A DNA stretch of 64,000 bases from Thomasclavelia cocleata (GCF_900102365.1 NZ_FOIN01000006.1:1-64000), one strand, 5' to 3'; counted from the first letter of the stretch, positions 15,842 through 25,380 are shown. A program made the numbers and translations. Notes: generated by a model not told the origin, from the letters alone.

Positions 15842-16025
15842 ACTTTTAAAAATACTAGCTCAATTATACAACAAGAAACTGTAGTACATGAATTTGGATG
15901 TGCTTTAGGTTTAGGGTATACTTTAACTTCAAAGGAGTTAAAATCTGTTATGAAAGTTTTAGGATTTAATAATATATCCATTATCAGATGATATCAGTGG
16001 TATTAAAGTAAAATATAATTTTTAA
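15842..16025 (+). pseudogene. C-terminal remnant of a matrixin-like zinc metalloprotease
   Basis: The frame contains ETVVHEFGCALGLGYT, a damaged version of the metzincin zinc motif HEFGHALGLxH: the second and third His are Cys and Tyr. After FNN the frame shifts by one base and continues as YPLSDDISGIKVKYNF, the typical C-terminus of matrixin-type proteases (DDI-GI). The N-terminal half is missing. It adjoins the mobile-element end, so insertion may have truncated it. The product cannot be an active protease. Confidence 0.65.
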
Positions 16026-16040
16026 AAAGGAAAGATTTGG

Positions 16041-16270
16041 ATGAATAAAAATAAATATTTATTAATTGGTCTATCTTTAATAATGTTTCTAGCCTTTGTT
16101 GGATGTAATAATAAGGATAATAATATTTTTTCAAAACATAAAGATGTATTTATCAATGCTAAAAAAATTTTTATTCATATGCATTAGCTAGCAGTATTGT
16201 CTATATTATGTATCAAAATATGTCAACGTTATTTTGTTGTGCAAATAGGAAACAGATTAAAAAAATCTAG
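16041..16270 (+). pseudogene. Broken lipoprotein gene
   Basis: A frame starting at 16041 after AAAAAGGAAAG codes for a lipoprotein signal (LAFVGC, Cys22) and stops after 48 codons at 16187. Shifting by one base inside the run of seven As near 16161-16167 extends the frame to 16270 (FYSYALASSIVYIMYQNMS). It could have been the partner of the broken protease upstream. No function can be given. Confidence 0.5.
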
Positions 16271-16635
16271 ACCTGAAGCTAAGTTGTAGAACAATAGCAA
16301 ACTGGATCATACTGAGTACTAATGAATGGTTAAAACTTGATGCATACTAGGAATATGAGAATTTATATGCTGGTGGAGTCTAAAGTTTATAAAAATTATA
16401 TAGAATCATACTATATAAAACAAAAAAGAAGTAGAAATGTCATTTTACTTCTGGTTAATTTTACTCATTATATATTTTATTTTGGTTAGTAAAAACCAGT
16501 AATTATAAATAAATGTTTTAGTATATGGGTATGAATTTCTCATATTTTTATTTAATTAATAAAAGTTTATTTTTGGATTGAAAAAAAGTCATCAATTTGA
16601 TAAAATTTTGTAAATACATGAAAAGGAGGGGAATT
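16271..16635. other. Intergenic region before dapF
   Basis: About 365 bp with stops in all frames. AGAAGTA/TACTTCT near 16430-16450 can form a hairpin. The dapF promoter must lie in the second half, but no lysine riboswitch-like structure was recognised. Confidence 0.4.
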
Positions 16636-17469
16636 ATGCGATTACATTTTACTAAAATGGAAGGTCTTGGTAATGATTATATATATTTTGATGGAATAAA
16701 TCAGAAAATTCCCATGGATAAAGAATTTATCACGAAAATAAGTGATCGACATTTTGGAATTGGAAGTGATGGAATGATTGTTATTCTAGCATCAGATAAA
16801 TATGATTTTAAAATGCGAATGTTTAATCTTGATGGCAGTGAAGCAATGATGTGTGGTAATGGAATTCGTTGTTTTGCGAAATTTATTTATGATCATAAAT
16901 TAAGTGATAAACATGTATTGAAAATTGAAACCAAATCTGGATTAAGAATTGTTGAATTATTGTTTGAAGATGGTAGATGTATTGGGGCTAAAGTAAATAT
17001 GGGTAAACCGATTTTAAGATGTAAAGAGATTCCCTGTATTTATGATAAAGAGAAAATGATTAATGAAGCTATGATAGTTGATGATCATGAATATCATTTG
17101 ACAACGATTTCAATGGGGAATCCTCACACAGTAATCTTTGTTGATGATTTAGAAATTTTGGATTTAGCAGTGCTTGGTCCTAAATTTGAGCATCATGAGT
17201 TATTTCCTGAAAGTGTTAACACTGAATTTGTTCAGGTAGTTAATGAACAGTATATAAAGATGAGAGTTTGGGAAAGAGGTTCAGGTGAAACTATGGCTTG
17301 TGGTACTGGAGCTTGTGCTTCAATGTATGCAAGTTATCTAAATGGTTATACTAAAGATAAAGTTATTGTACAATTATTAGGTGGTTGTTTAGAAATTGAG
17401 TATCTTGATGGCATAATTATGATGTCTGGACCAGCTGTTAATGTTTTTGAAGGAATAATTGAAATATAG
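16636..17469 (+). CDS. dapF: Diaminopimelate epimerase
   Basis: The 277-residue enzyme converts LL- to meso-diaminopimelate, the last step before peptidoglycan cross-linker and lysine. Both catalytic Cys motifs are visible: EAMMCGNGIRCF (Cys73) and ETMACGTGACAS, together with the N-terminal FTKMEGLGNDY. The ATG at 16636 follows AAAGGAGGGG; an in-frame start at 16597 has no such site. It leads a four-gene operon for the acetylated diaminopimelate route. Confidence 0.95.
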   Translation: MRLHFTKMEGLGNDYIYFDGINQKIPMDKEFITKISDRHFGIGSDGMIVILASDKYDFKMRMFNLDGSEAMMCGNGIRCFAKFIYDHKLSDKHVLKIETKSGLRIVELLFEDGRCIGAKVNMGKPILRCKEIPCIYDKEKMINEAMIVDDHEYHLTTISMGNPHTVIFVDDLEILDLAVLGPKFEHHELFPESVNTEFVQVVNEQYIKMRVWERGSGETMACGTGACASMYASYLNGYTKDKVIVQLLGGCLEIEYLDGIIMMSGPAVNVFEGIIEI

Positions 17470-17483
17470 AATAGGAGCGAATT

Positions 17484-18188
17484 ATGTTAAATAGTGCAGA
17501 AGAAATTATTAAATTTATTGGTGATGCTGAAAAACAAACAATAGTAAAGGTTTATTTAAAAGGTGAAAATTTACCTGAGGCAACTGATTTTAAGATGTTT
17601 GGTGGAGATGAAAGTAAAGTTTGTATAGGTAATCTAGATGTAATAAAAGCATATATGGAAGCTAATGAAAATATTATTACTGATTTTTATTTAGAACAGG
17701 ATCGACGTAACAGTGCAATTCCATTATTAGATGTGACAAATATTAATGCTCGTATTGAACCAGGAGCTTTAATTAGAGATCATGTAAAAATTGGTAATAA
17801 TGCTGTTATTATGATGGGTGCAATAATTAATATTGGAGCTGTAATTGGCGAGGAAACAATGATTGATATGGGAGCTGTTTTAGGTGGCCGTGTTGAAGTT
17901 GGAAAACGTTGTCATGTTGGAGCGGGAGCTGTTCTAGCAGGGGTAATTGAACCACCTAGTGCAACACCAGTAATTTTAGAAGATGATGTTTTAATTGGGG
18001 CTAATGCAGTAGTTATTGAAGGAGTAAGAATTGGTAAAGGAGCTGTTGTTGGAGCGGGAGCTATTGTTAGACAAGATGTTCCAGCTGGTGCAGTAGTGGT
18101 TGGGAATCCAGCTAGAATCATTAAACAGCAAAAAGATGAAAAGACTGATAGTAAAACCCAGTTAATGGATGATTTAAGAAAATTATAG
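17484..18188 (+). CDS. dapH: Tetrahydrodipicolinate N-acetyltransferase
   Basis: The 234-residue protein has an N-terminal alpha/beta domain (ADFKMFG-like [10 protein letters not shown]) and a left-handed beta-helix built of hexapeptide repeats ([20 protein letters not shown] and onward). It acetylates tetrahydrodipicolinate using acetyl-CoA, the first committed step of the acetylase route to diaminopimelate. Length and motifs match DapH rather than the succinyltransferase DapD. The start lies 14 bp after dapF with TAGGAGCG before it. The short Lys/Asp-rich tail is usual for the family. Confidence 0.93.
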   Translation: MLNSAEEIIKFIGDAEKQTIVKVYLKGENLPEATDFKMFGGDESKVCIGNLDVIKAYMEANENIITDFYLEQDRRNSAIPLLDVTNINARIEPGALIRDHVKIGNNAVIMMGAIINIGAVIGEETMIDMGAVLGGRVEVGKRCHVGAGAVLAGVIEPPSATPVILEDDVLIGANAVVIEGVRIGKGAVVGAGAIVRQDVPAGAVVVGNPARIIKQQKDEKTDSKTQLMDDLRKL

Positions 18189-18197
18189 GAGAAAGAT

Positions 18198-19328
18198 ATG
18201 GATGCTTTAGAGCAAATAAAAAAATGGCGTCAAGAATTACATCAAATTCCTGAGCCTGGTTTGCATGAGTATAAAACTTCAAAATATCTAAAAACGGAAC
18301 TTCTTAAAATGGGATATCAGCCAATTGCTGTATTAAAGACAGGTGTCCTTGTATATATTGATAATGGTTATGATAAAACACTTGCTTTTCGCAGTGATAT
18401 TGATGCTTTAAAGATAAAAGAAGAAACTAAGTGTAGTTTTATTTCTCAACATGATGGATATATGCATGCTTGTGGTCATGATGGACATATGGCTGCTTTG
18501 TTAGGGTTTGCTAAAAAATTAAAAGATAAACCTTTATCATCAAATGTTAATATCTTACTTATTTTTCAACCTGCTGAGGAATCACCAGGTGGTGCTAAAT
18601 TATTAGTTGAAGCTGGGATATTGAATAAATATAATGTAAAAGCAATTTTTGGAATGCATCTAATGCCAACAATAGATGAAGGTAAGATTGCTTGCCGAGC
18701 TGGTCCTTTAATGGCCCAAAATGGTGAACTGGATGTGACTGTAATTGGTAAAAGTGCTCATGCAGGATTATATCATTTTGGTGTTGATTCAATCGTAATT
18801 GCTAGTTCGATAATTGGTCAATACCAAAATATTATTTCTCGAGTTGTTTCTCCTGTTGAAAGTTGTGTAATTAATATTGGGGAAATCAGTGGTGGAACAG
18901 CTAGAAATATTGTTGCAGATAAAACAGTATTTAGAGGAACAGTAAGAACTTATAGTGAAGCAGTATTTAAAAAAATCACTGATACAATGCAGGCAATTAA
19001 TTGTGGGATGGAAAGAAGTTATGGATGTAAAATTGAATTTAGTTGTCCACCGATGTATCCACCTGTGTTAAATGATTATGGTTTATATCAACAGTTTGTT
19101 AGGATAGTTAATGAAAATTATCTTGAACTTAAAGAACCATTAATGTTAGCTGAGGATTTTGCTTTTTATCAAAAAGAAATTCCAGGAATTTTCTTTTATC
19201 TAGGAACTAAGACTTCTCAGTATTCAAGTGGTTTACATACAGAAATATTTAATTTTAATGAAAATGTATTAATTAAAGCAGTTGATGTTTATTATCAGCT
19301 TGCTGCTAAAATAAAATTGGGGGAATGA
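18198..19328 (+). CDS. N-acetyl-LL-diaminopimelate deacetylase (M20 peptidase family)
   Basis: The 376-residue protein has M20/amidohydrolase metal-binding motifs: MHACGHDGHMA, the FQPAEESPGGAK segment with the catalytic Glu pair, and GMHLMP. Such enzymes include hippurate hydrolases, but its place between dapH and an acetylornithine-type aminotransferase fits N-acetyldiaminopimelate deacetylase (YkuR-like). GGAGAAAG precedes the ATG 9 bp after dapH. Its stop codon overlaps an ATG of the next gene. Confidence 0.88.
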   Translation: MDALEQIKKWRQELHQIPEPGLHEYKTSKYLKTELLKMGYQPIAVLKTGVLVYIDNGYDKTLAFRSDIDALKIKEETKCSFISQHDGYMHACGHDGHMAALLGFAKKLKDKPLSSNVNILLIFQPAEESPGGAKLLVEAGILNKYNVKAIFGMHLMPTIDEGKIACRAGPLMAQNGELDVTVIGKSAHAGLYHFGVDSIVIASSIIGQYQNIISRVVSPVESCVINIGEISGGTARNIVADKTVFRGTVRTYSEAVFKKITDTMQAINCGMERSYGCKIEFSCPPMYPPVLNDYGLYQQFVRIVNENYLELKEPLMLAEDFAFYQKEIPGIFFYLGTKTSQYSSGLHTEIFNFNENVLIKAVDVYYQLAAKIKLGE

Positions 19329-19330
19329 AA

Positions 19331-20518
19331 ATGAGTTATTATGATAGAGCTAATAATGCGTTTATGAAAGCATATGGTAGATTTGATGTTACTTTTGATT
19401 ATGGTAAAGGAGTTTATCTTTATGATAAAGATGGTAAAAGGTATTTAGACTTTTATTCTGGAATAGGTGTTAATTCATTTGGTTATGATTATAAACCATA
19501 TGTTGATGCAATGACTGATCAGTTGCATCGCTTAATGCATATATCAAATTATTTTAATAGTGTTGAAGCGATAGAAGCAGCTGAAGCAGTTATTAAAGCA
19601 ACAAAATTAAATCAAGTATTTTTTACAAATAGTGGTACAGAAGCGACAGAAGGAGCTTTGAAATTAGCTCGTAAATATTATTATGAAAAGCATGGTAAGG
19701 CAGATAGTGAAATCATAAGCTTAAAACATTCATTTCATGGTCGTTCTACTGGTTCAGTTACACTAACAGGAACTCCTGCCTATCAAACAGCATTTGGACC
19801 ATTGATTGAAGGAGTTAAATACGCTGATATTAATGACTTAGAATCAGTTAAGAAATTAATTACACCTCGCACAGCAGCGATTATTCTAGAACCTGTTCAA
19901 GGTGAAGGTGGCGTTCATGTTTGTAGCCAAGCATTTATGAATGGAATAAGACAAATATGTGATGAATATGATATTGTGATGATTTTAGATGAAGTTCAAT
20001 GTGGAATGGGTAGAACAGGAACAATCATGACATATTTTCAATATGGAATCTTGCCAGATGTTGTTTGTTTAGCTAAAGGAATTGGAGCTGGTTTTCCAAT
20101 AGGTGCCTTTGTTGCTAACAAAAAGGTAGGAGATGCGTTAAAACCAGGGGATCATGGTTCAACTTATGGTGGTAATCCAATGGCTGGCTGTGCTTGTAAA
20201 ACAGTATTTAAAATTATTGATGAGCAGAAAATGTTAAAACATGTTCAAGATATTAGTGAATATTTAATTGATAAATTAGATGAGATAGTAGAAAAATATG
20301 ATTGGATAAAAGAGCGTCGAGGATTAGGATTGATGATTGGTTTAGAGTTTACTCATCCAGTTAAGCCATATATTCAAAAAGCATTAGATAAAGGTTTAGT
20401 TTTAATTACAGCAGGAACTAATGTAATTAGGATGTTACCACCATTTATTATTGAGGAAAAAGATGTTGATGAAATGATTAAAATCTTGACAGAAGTAATT
20501 GAGGAAGTTAATAATTAG
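19331..20518 (+). CDS. ArgD-like class III aminotransferase, probably N-acetyl-diaminopimelate aminotransferase
   Basis: This 395-residue PLP enzyme has the acetylornithine aminotransferase signature: FTNSGTEATEGALKLAR, ILEPVQGEGG, ILDEVQCGMGRTG and the Lys-bearing CLAKGIGAGFPIGA. In this operon the missing step is the amino transfer to N-acetyl-2-amino-6-ketopimelate, normally done by PatA or a bifunctional ArgD/DapC, and no arginine genes are near, so that role is inferred. ATG codons at 19325 and 19331 are both possible; GGGGGA (19319-19324) is better spaced for the second. Confidence 0.85.
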   Translation: MSYYDRANNAFMKAYGRFDVTFDYGKGVYLYDKDGKRYLDFYSGIGVNSFGYDYKPYVDAMTDQLHRLMHISNYFNSVEAIEAAEAVIKATKLNQVFFTNSGTEATEGALKLARKYYYEKHGKADSEIISLKHSFHGRSTGSVTLTGTPAYQTAFGPLIEGVKYADINDLESVKKLITPRTAAIILEPVQGEGGVHVCSQAFMNGIRQICDEYDIVMILDEVQCGMGRTGTIMTYFQYGILPDVVCLAKGIGAGFPIGAFVANKKVGDALKPGDHGSTYGGNPMAGCACKTVFKIIDEQKMLKHVQDISEYLIDKLDEIVEKYDWIKERRGLGLMIGLEFTHPVKPYIQKALDKGLVLITAGTNVIRMLPPFIIEEKDVDEMIKILTEVIEEVNN

Positions 20519-20525
20519 ATTAGAT

Positions 20526-20560
20526 AAGGGATTTAGTTTGATTAAATCCCTTTAATTTTA
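20526..20560 (+). terminator. Terminator of the dap operon
   Basis: AAGGGATTTA and TAAATCCCTT form a 10-bp stem followed by TAATTTTATTT, just after the aminotransferase stop codon. Confidence 0.75.
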
Positions 20561-20595
20561 TTTGAAATAACTAATTAACTAAGAAAGGTGATATA

Positions 20596-21153
20596 ATGGA
20601 TAAGAAACTACTATTAAAATTATTTATAACAAATTTATATTTAAGTGCTTTTACTTTTGGTGGGGGTTATGTAATTATAACTCTAATGAAAAAGAAGTAT
20701 GTGGACGAATTGGATTGGATTAAAGAAAAAGAGATGTTAGATTTAATTGCAATTGCTCAATCAGCACCAGGTGCAATTGCTATAAATGGAGCAATTGTTA
20801 TTGGATTTAAATTAGCTGGTATTTTTGGGGCACTTATATCGATTTTGGCAACTATCATTCCACCTTTTGTTATTTTGTCATTTGTTTCATTTTTTTATGA
20901 AATTTTTAAAAATAATGAGTTATTTGCCTTAATGCTTTCAGGAATGCAGGCAGGAGTTGGTGCAATAATTGCTTCTGTAACTTATGATATGGCTGTTGGT
21001 ATAATTAAGGAAAATGAAATTTTACCAATAATTGTAATGGTTTTAGCATTTGTTGTTACATATATATATGATATTAGTGTAATATATGTAATTTTAAGTT
21101 GTGGAATAATAGGAATTATTCAAAATAAATTACAATTCTGGAGGAAAAGATAA
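20596..21153 (+). CDS. Chromate transporter family protein, first half (CHR)
   Basis: The 185-residue membrane protein has the CHR-domain hallmark FTFGGGYVIITLMKKKYV and QSAPGAIAINGAIVIG, with about six membrane helices. Short CHR proteins occur as adjacent pairs that together equal one ChrA transporter. Actual substrate in anaerobes (chromate, sulfate or another anion) is uncertain. AAAGGTGAT precedes the ATG, and the next gene starts at its stop codon (TAATG). Confidence 0.85.
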   Translation: MDKKLLLKLFITNLYLSAFTFGGGYVIITLMKKKYVDELDWIKEKEMLDLIAIAQSAPGAIAINGAIVIGFKLAGIFGALISILATIIPPFVILSFVSFFYEIFKNNELFALMLSGMQAGVGAIIASVTYDMAVGIIKENEILPIIVMVLAFVVTYIYDISVIYVILSCGIIGIIQNKLQFWRKR

Positions 21154-21716
21154 TGATTCTATTAAAGTTATTTATTAGTTTTCTTCAAATTGGAGCTTTT
21201 AGTTTTGGTGGTGGTTACGCAGCTATGCCATTGATCCAGCATCAGGTTGTGGAACTATATCAATGGTTATCAATGGTTGAATTTAGTGATTTAATTACTA
21301 TTTCTCAAATTACTCCAGGTCCTATTGCAATCAATTCGGCAACATTTGTTGGTTTAAAAATAAATGGTTTTATTGGGGCATTAGCAGCTACAATGGGTTG
21401 TATTATTCCTTCATGTATTATTGTCTCTATAATTGCTTATATTTATTTAAAATATCAACAGATGTCGATTATTCAAAATATTTTGAAATATATTCGCCCT
21501 GCAGTTGTAGCAATGATTGGTGGATCTGGGTTATTAATTATAGTAAATAGTTTTTTTAATGGTAATGTTGATTTAAAACATTTTCAGTTAATGTCAGTAA
21601 TTATTTTTGCAGGTGCATTATTTTTGTTAAGAGTAAAAAAATTAAATCCTATTTACATAATGTTTATTTCAGGAATAATACAAGTACTGATATATTACTT
21701 ATTTGTTTCTTTGTGA
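21153..21716 (+). CDS. Chromate transporter family protein, second half (CHR)
   Basis: The 187-residue partner of the preceding gene has the same hallmark FSFGGGYAAMPLIQHQVV and QITPGPIAINSATFVG. Its start shares a base with the previous stop codon, which ensures coupled synthesis of the two halves. About six membrane helices are expected. GGAGGAAAAG inside the upstream gene serves as ribosome binding site. Confidence 0.85.
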   Translation: MILLKLFISFLQIGAFSFGGGYAAMPLIQHQVVELYQWLSMVEFSDLITISQITPGPIAINSATFVGLKINGFIGALAATMGCIIPSCIIVSIIAYIYLKYQQMSIIQNILKYIRPAVVAMIGGSGLLIIVNSFFNGNVDLKHFQLMSVIIFAGALFLLRVKKLNPIYIMFISGIIQVLIYYLFVSL

Positions 21717-22229
21717 TTTTTTAAGTATAATAAAAATCAAGATAAGATATATGGATGATGATCAAAATATCTAAATAAGTATACAATATCGAAAAGTTAT
21801 ACTATTGATGAAATATTATATGTAGTGTGTCTGATATTTTGGTTTTAGATATAGATAATGGTTATATCATGATGTTTTTTAAAGAATAATATAGATAAAA
21901 TTTATATCTTCAAAGGTGAAAGAAAATATAATTATGGTTTAATAACTGGTAGGGAAATATCTTATTTTGGATACAGAAGAAATAATAAAAATGAACAGAG
22001 ATTATGCTTTAATAATAGTATAAATGCTAAGAATTAATTATATTGCTATGCAATTAATTTGTGAAATAATAGAAAAAAGATGAATATAGGAGTATACTTT
22101 AATAAAAAAGGAAGATTAATCTTGATATATTTATTAATAATAATGTTTAAGTAATTATGGATTTAACTTTTGCTAGTAATTAGTATAAAATTGGCAATAA
22201 AAGTATATTTTTACAAACTAAATTGTAAT
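21717..22229. other. Gene-poor AT-rich stretch
   Basis: No supported gene. Short open pieces such as YNYGLITGREISYFGYR near 21920-21990 suggest worn-down coding DNA but cannot be joined into one frame. Confidence 0.4.
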
Positions 22230-22735
22230 GATGTTAGTATTTATCAAGGAATTAATATTATTGGTGAAGAAAACAATGATTAGAAGATTGAGTTTTGGAT
22301 AGTTATTTTTATTTGCTTTGTTATATTATTACATGTAATAATTGTATTAATAGGATATATTTATCAAAAATAATATATTATCTTATCAAATTTTGTCTAA
22401 AAATTATTGGATAAATTTCAAGATGAAGTTGGTAATTATATTGAGTGCTTTAAAAATATTATTGAAATATTGACATTGGTGATATTAGTTTTTAATATAG
22501 TTTTTTCTTATTTATTAAATTAATGAATAAAAGATATAGTTATTTAAGTTTAAAGTGTTATAGTATTGAAGAAAAATATTTTGAATAAATTGAATATTTA
22601 AAGGAAAATTATGGTAATGATAACTTACAGTTTAGAATATAGCTCTTTAAAAAGGAGAAGCATTTTCTTTATCATTTTTTAGTACATATAATTGGGATAT
22701 TTTTATACAAACACAGTAATTTGAAATATAGTATA
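22230..22735 (+). pseudogene. Decayed membrane-protein gene
   Basis: Pieces in the plus-strand frames read SIYQGINIIGEENND, stop, KIEFWIVIFICFVILLHVII (a membrane helix), then KLLDKFQDEVGNYIECFKNI, a second hydrophobic stretch and SIEEKYFE, stop, IEYLKENYGNDNLQF. The mix of plausible membrane and amphipathic segments with in-frame stops suggests a dead gene with two or more membrane helices. No family was recognised. Confidence 0.35.
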
Positions 22736-22772
22736 CTTTTATAAAGAAATAATATAAAGGGAAGTGATTTAT

Positions 22773-23960
22773 TTGAAAAAAAGAGTTAAATTAAAAGTTA
22801 AGTTATTAGGTGGATTAAAAATATTTAATGGAAAAGTTGAATTTCCATATGAAAAGAAAAGGAGTTCTCAAGTAGATTTGCTGATTGCTTTTTTGATAAT
22901 TAATCGTAATAAGAGTGTTACTAATTTACAGTTAATAGATTATCTTTGGCCAAGTGGAAATTCTAATAAACCTGAAGGGGCATTAAGGAATTTAGTATAT
23001 CGTGCAAGAAAGGAAATGAAACATTTTTTTGAAGATGTTGATTGTATAAAATCAAAAGGACACCGCTATTTTTGGAATCTAGAAGTTGATTGTAATGTTG
23101 ATTATGAGGATATATTAAAGCTTTGTAATAAAGTTGAAAAAAAAAATGATCCATATCAAAAATATGAGATTTGTTTAGATTTGATAACTAAATATAATAG
23201 TGAGATATTACCAGAATTAAATTATAATGAATGGATAGTGGAGATGAATAACTCATTATCAAGAAATTGTTTAGAAGCAATTTTAAATACTCTTTTAGTT
23301 TTAGCTAATCATAATAAATATGAGGAAATATTAAAGATTTGCAATCATCAAAATTGTTTAAAATTAAAAGATCTGCGTATATATCAAATACAATTATATG
23401 CATATTATAAAACTAATAAAATTGATTTAGGATTATCGTTTTATCATAAAGTAGTAGACTATTATTATAGTAAATATGGTATTGAAGTATCACATAAACT
23501 AAAGAAGATTTATAAGATGCTTATAGATACTACTTCATCTATTCAAATAGATGTAGAGGAATTAGAAAAAAGTTTAGTTAGTGATAATAATGATGATGAT
23601 GAAAATACTTTTTATTGTGATTTTGATGTATTTAAAAATATATATCAAATAAATGCTCGTTCAGCCAAATGTTCGATGAAAGCACGAATATTAGCTTTAT
23701 TGACTGTTGTTGATACAAGTAATAGTTTAGATGAAAAGAGCATAAATAATGAGGTTGATATTTTAAAAGATGTTATTTCTAATAGTTTGAGAAAAAATGA
23801 TGTTTTTTCAAAATTTAACATGACTCAATATTCATTAATATTAGCTTCATCTGATTTAGAAGGGGCACAAATAGCCATAGATAAAACTATTTCTCGTTAT
23901 AATGAAAGGAAAAAGCATGATGAAGTCATTCTAATAAGTGATTTAAAGAAAATTAGATAA
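22773..23960 (+). CDS. SARP/BTAD-type transcriptional regulator with a nucleotide-cyclase-like C-terminal domain
   Basis: The 395-residue protein starts with an OmpR-like winged helix (VKLLGGLKIFNGKVEF, then QLIDYLWPSGNSNKPEGALR with the recognition helix RNLVYRARKEM), followed by a helical BTAD/TPR-like region (about 110-260) and an acidic linker. The last 130 residues (ALLTVVDTSN to QIAIDKTISRYNERK) resemble the GGDEF/cyclase fold but without GGDEF catalytic residues, so it is probably a sensory or structural domain. TTG at 22773 is preferred: AAAGGGA is well spaced to it, while GTG at 22764 is too close. The target is unknown. Confidence 0.7.
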   Translation: MKKRVKLKVKLLGGLKIFNGKVEFPYEKKRSSQVDLLIAFLIINRNKSVTNLQLIDYLWPSGNSNKPEGALRNLVYRARKEMKHFFEDVDCIKSKGHRYFWNLEVDCNVDYEDILKLCNKVEKKNDPYQKYEICLDLITKYNSEILPELNYNEWIVEMNNSLSRNCLEAILNTLLVLANHNKYEEILKICNHQNCLKLKDLRIYQIQLYAYYKTNKIDLGLSFYHKVVDYYYSKYGIEVSHKLKKIYKMLIDTTSSIQIDVEELEKSLVSDNNDDDENTFYCDFDVFKNIYQINARSAKCSMKARILALLTVVDTSNSLDEKSINNEVDILKDVISNSLRKNDVFSKFNMTQYSLILASSDLEGAQIAIDKTISRYNERKKHDEVILISDLKKIR

Positions 23961-24352
23961 AAATGTTTTAGTTTGGAAAATATTGATATATAGTGGTAAC
24001 TATAATTTTGTTAATTGTTTATGGATAATTGATTGTATAACATTAAACAGATGATTTAGTGAATGATAAATTGCTTAGTGACATTTAGTTTTCTTGTTTG
24101 TGCTTAATAATATTAAATAAATATTTATGATTTGTTTTTTCATTTCATAGATTGTAATATAAAAAATTAGTAAATAATAAATATAATTTGAGGAACGTAT
24201 AATTACGTTCTTTTTTATTATTTATGACTAATCCGAATAGGATGTGAAAAAAATAGCGAAAATATACTGTATGCAATAATCATTTATGTAGATAGTTATA
24301 ATACTTTTATTCAATGGTTAAAATATAAAATATGGAAAGGAGAGTAGGAATA
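23961..24352. other. Intergenic region between the two regulators
   Basis: Nothing coding is supported. The stretch holds the terminator at 24191-24217 and, after it, the probable promoter of the XRE gene (AT-rich, TATAATAC near 24297). Confidence 0.45.
24191..24217 (+). terminator. Terminator after the SARP-like gene
   Basis: GAACGTA and TACGTTC pair around TAAT and are followed by TTTTTT. Confidence 0.7.
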
Positions 24353-24715
24353 GTGGAGATAGACTATAAAGCAATCGGTCAAAGGATTAAAATCGCAAGG
24401 ATTAAAAAAGGTATGACTCAAGAAGTTGTTTCATATATAGTTGATGTAACACCAGCACATATGAGTAATATTGAAACTGGAAAAACTAAAGTTAGTTTGT
24501 CAACTTTAATTGCGATTGCAAATGCACTTTCTGTTTCTGTTGATGCTCTTCTATGTGACAATGTATTGAATGTAAAAGTGATATTTGAGATAGAGGCAAA
24601 AGAATTGTTTAGTGATTGTGATGAATACGAGATAAGGTTACTAGTTGATATTCTAAAGTCTGCAAAAAAAGCAATTCGTAAAGATCGAAAAGTAAGAAAT
24701 ATGTTTGAAATGTAA
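24353..24715 (+). CDS. XRE-family transcriptional regulator
   Basis: The product of about 120 residues has an N-terminal Cro/CI-type helix-turn-helix (IGQRIKIARIKKGMTQE, then VTPAHMSNIETGKTKVSLST) and a helical C-terminus with a run of Lys and Arg. GTG at 24353 is preferred because GGAAAGGAGAG lies upstream; an in-frame ATG at 24332 would lie before that site. It stands alone between terminators. It could control the peptidase-containing exporter gene about 670 bp downstream, but no operator was found. Confidence 0.8.
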   Translation: MEIDYKAIGQRIKIARIKKGMTQEVVSYIVDVTPAHMSNIETGKTKVSLSTLIAIANALSVSVDALLCDNVLNVKVIFEIEAKELFSDCDEYEIRLLVDILKSAKKAIRKDRKVRNMFEM

Positions 24716-24766
24716 AAAACTATGATAATAAATCACAGTAATAAGATTAGTGTCATAGTTTTTTTA
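24714..24766 (+). terminator. Terminator after the XRE gene
   Basis: AAAAAACTATGA and TCATAGTTTTTT enclose a 29-base loop and are followed by more T. It begins at the stop codon. Confidence 0.7.
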
Positions 24767-25380
24767 TTTAAAACTTAAGTAGTTATTAATATAAGAATAT
24801 ATGTAGTAGCTTTAAAAATAAAAACTTTGGGGTTAATTAAAGTTAATCATAAAAGATTATATCTACATAAATATAATATAGATAAGATGGGCGAAGTCTA
24901 AATGACTTTGTTTTATATCCATTCACTTTAGTTTAACAGTTGGCTGTTGCTTGATTCCATATCTTTTTGATTAAGGTGTTTTAACCTGGTTTCGCCTTTT
25001 CAGAGTAACGATTCTTACAATGATTTATATTATATTTTCCATAGCACTCTTATCTTAGCCGTTGATTTCATTTAGATTATGAAATATTACCACATTGTCT
25101 TGTAAGCTTTCTAACCCAGACTTCACATAAAGAAATCAGACGTGATATACAGATTTATATATTATAGGAGATTTACCATACTTTTACTGTGATTCAGTGA
25201 GAAGTTATACTGATATATACTAAGTATCAACCAATAATAAAACTAGCGTGAGTACTGATAAATAGAGGTTTTTTATACTTATGAAAATTTATGATAAGAT
25301 ATAGAAAATCTTAACATTCTTTTATCTTAAAAAAGAAAACTTCTTATTAAGAGAGTAAATAATAATAGGAGGTTTTTTAT
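24767..25380. other. Long non-coding stretch with an unexplained, less AT-rich core
   Basis: Between 24890 and 25170 the DNA is visibly richer in G and C than its flanks. Read on the minus strand, one frame gives VKSGLESLQDNVVIFHNLNE, KSAMENI, RIVTLKRRNQVKTP, YGIKQQPTVKLK and MDIKQSHLDFAHL interrupted by four stops, so it may be a dead gene from a mobile element; a structured RNA is the alternative. The end of the stretch holds the promoter of the exporter gene (GGAGG at 25370). Confidence 0.4.
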
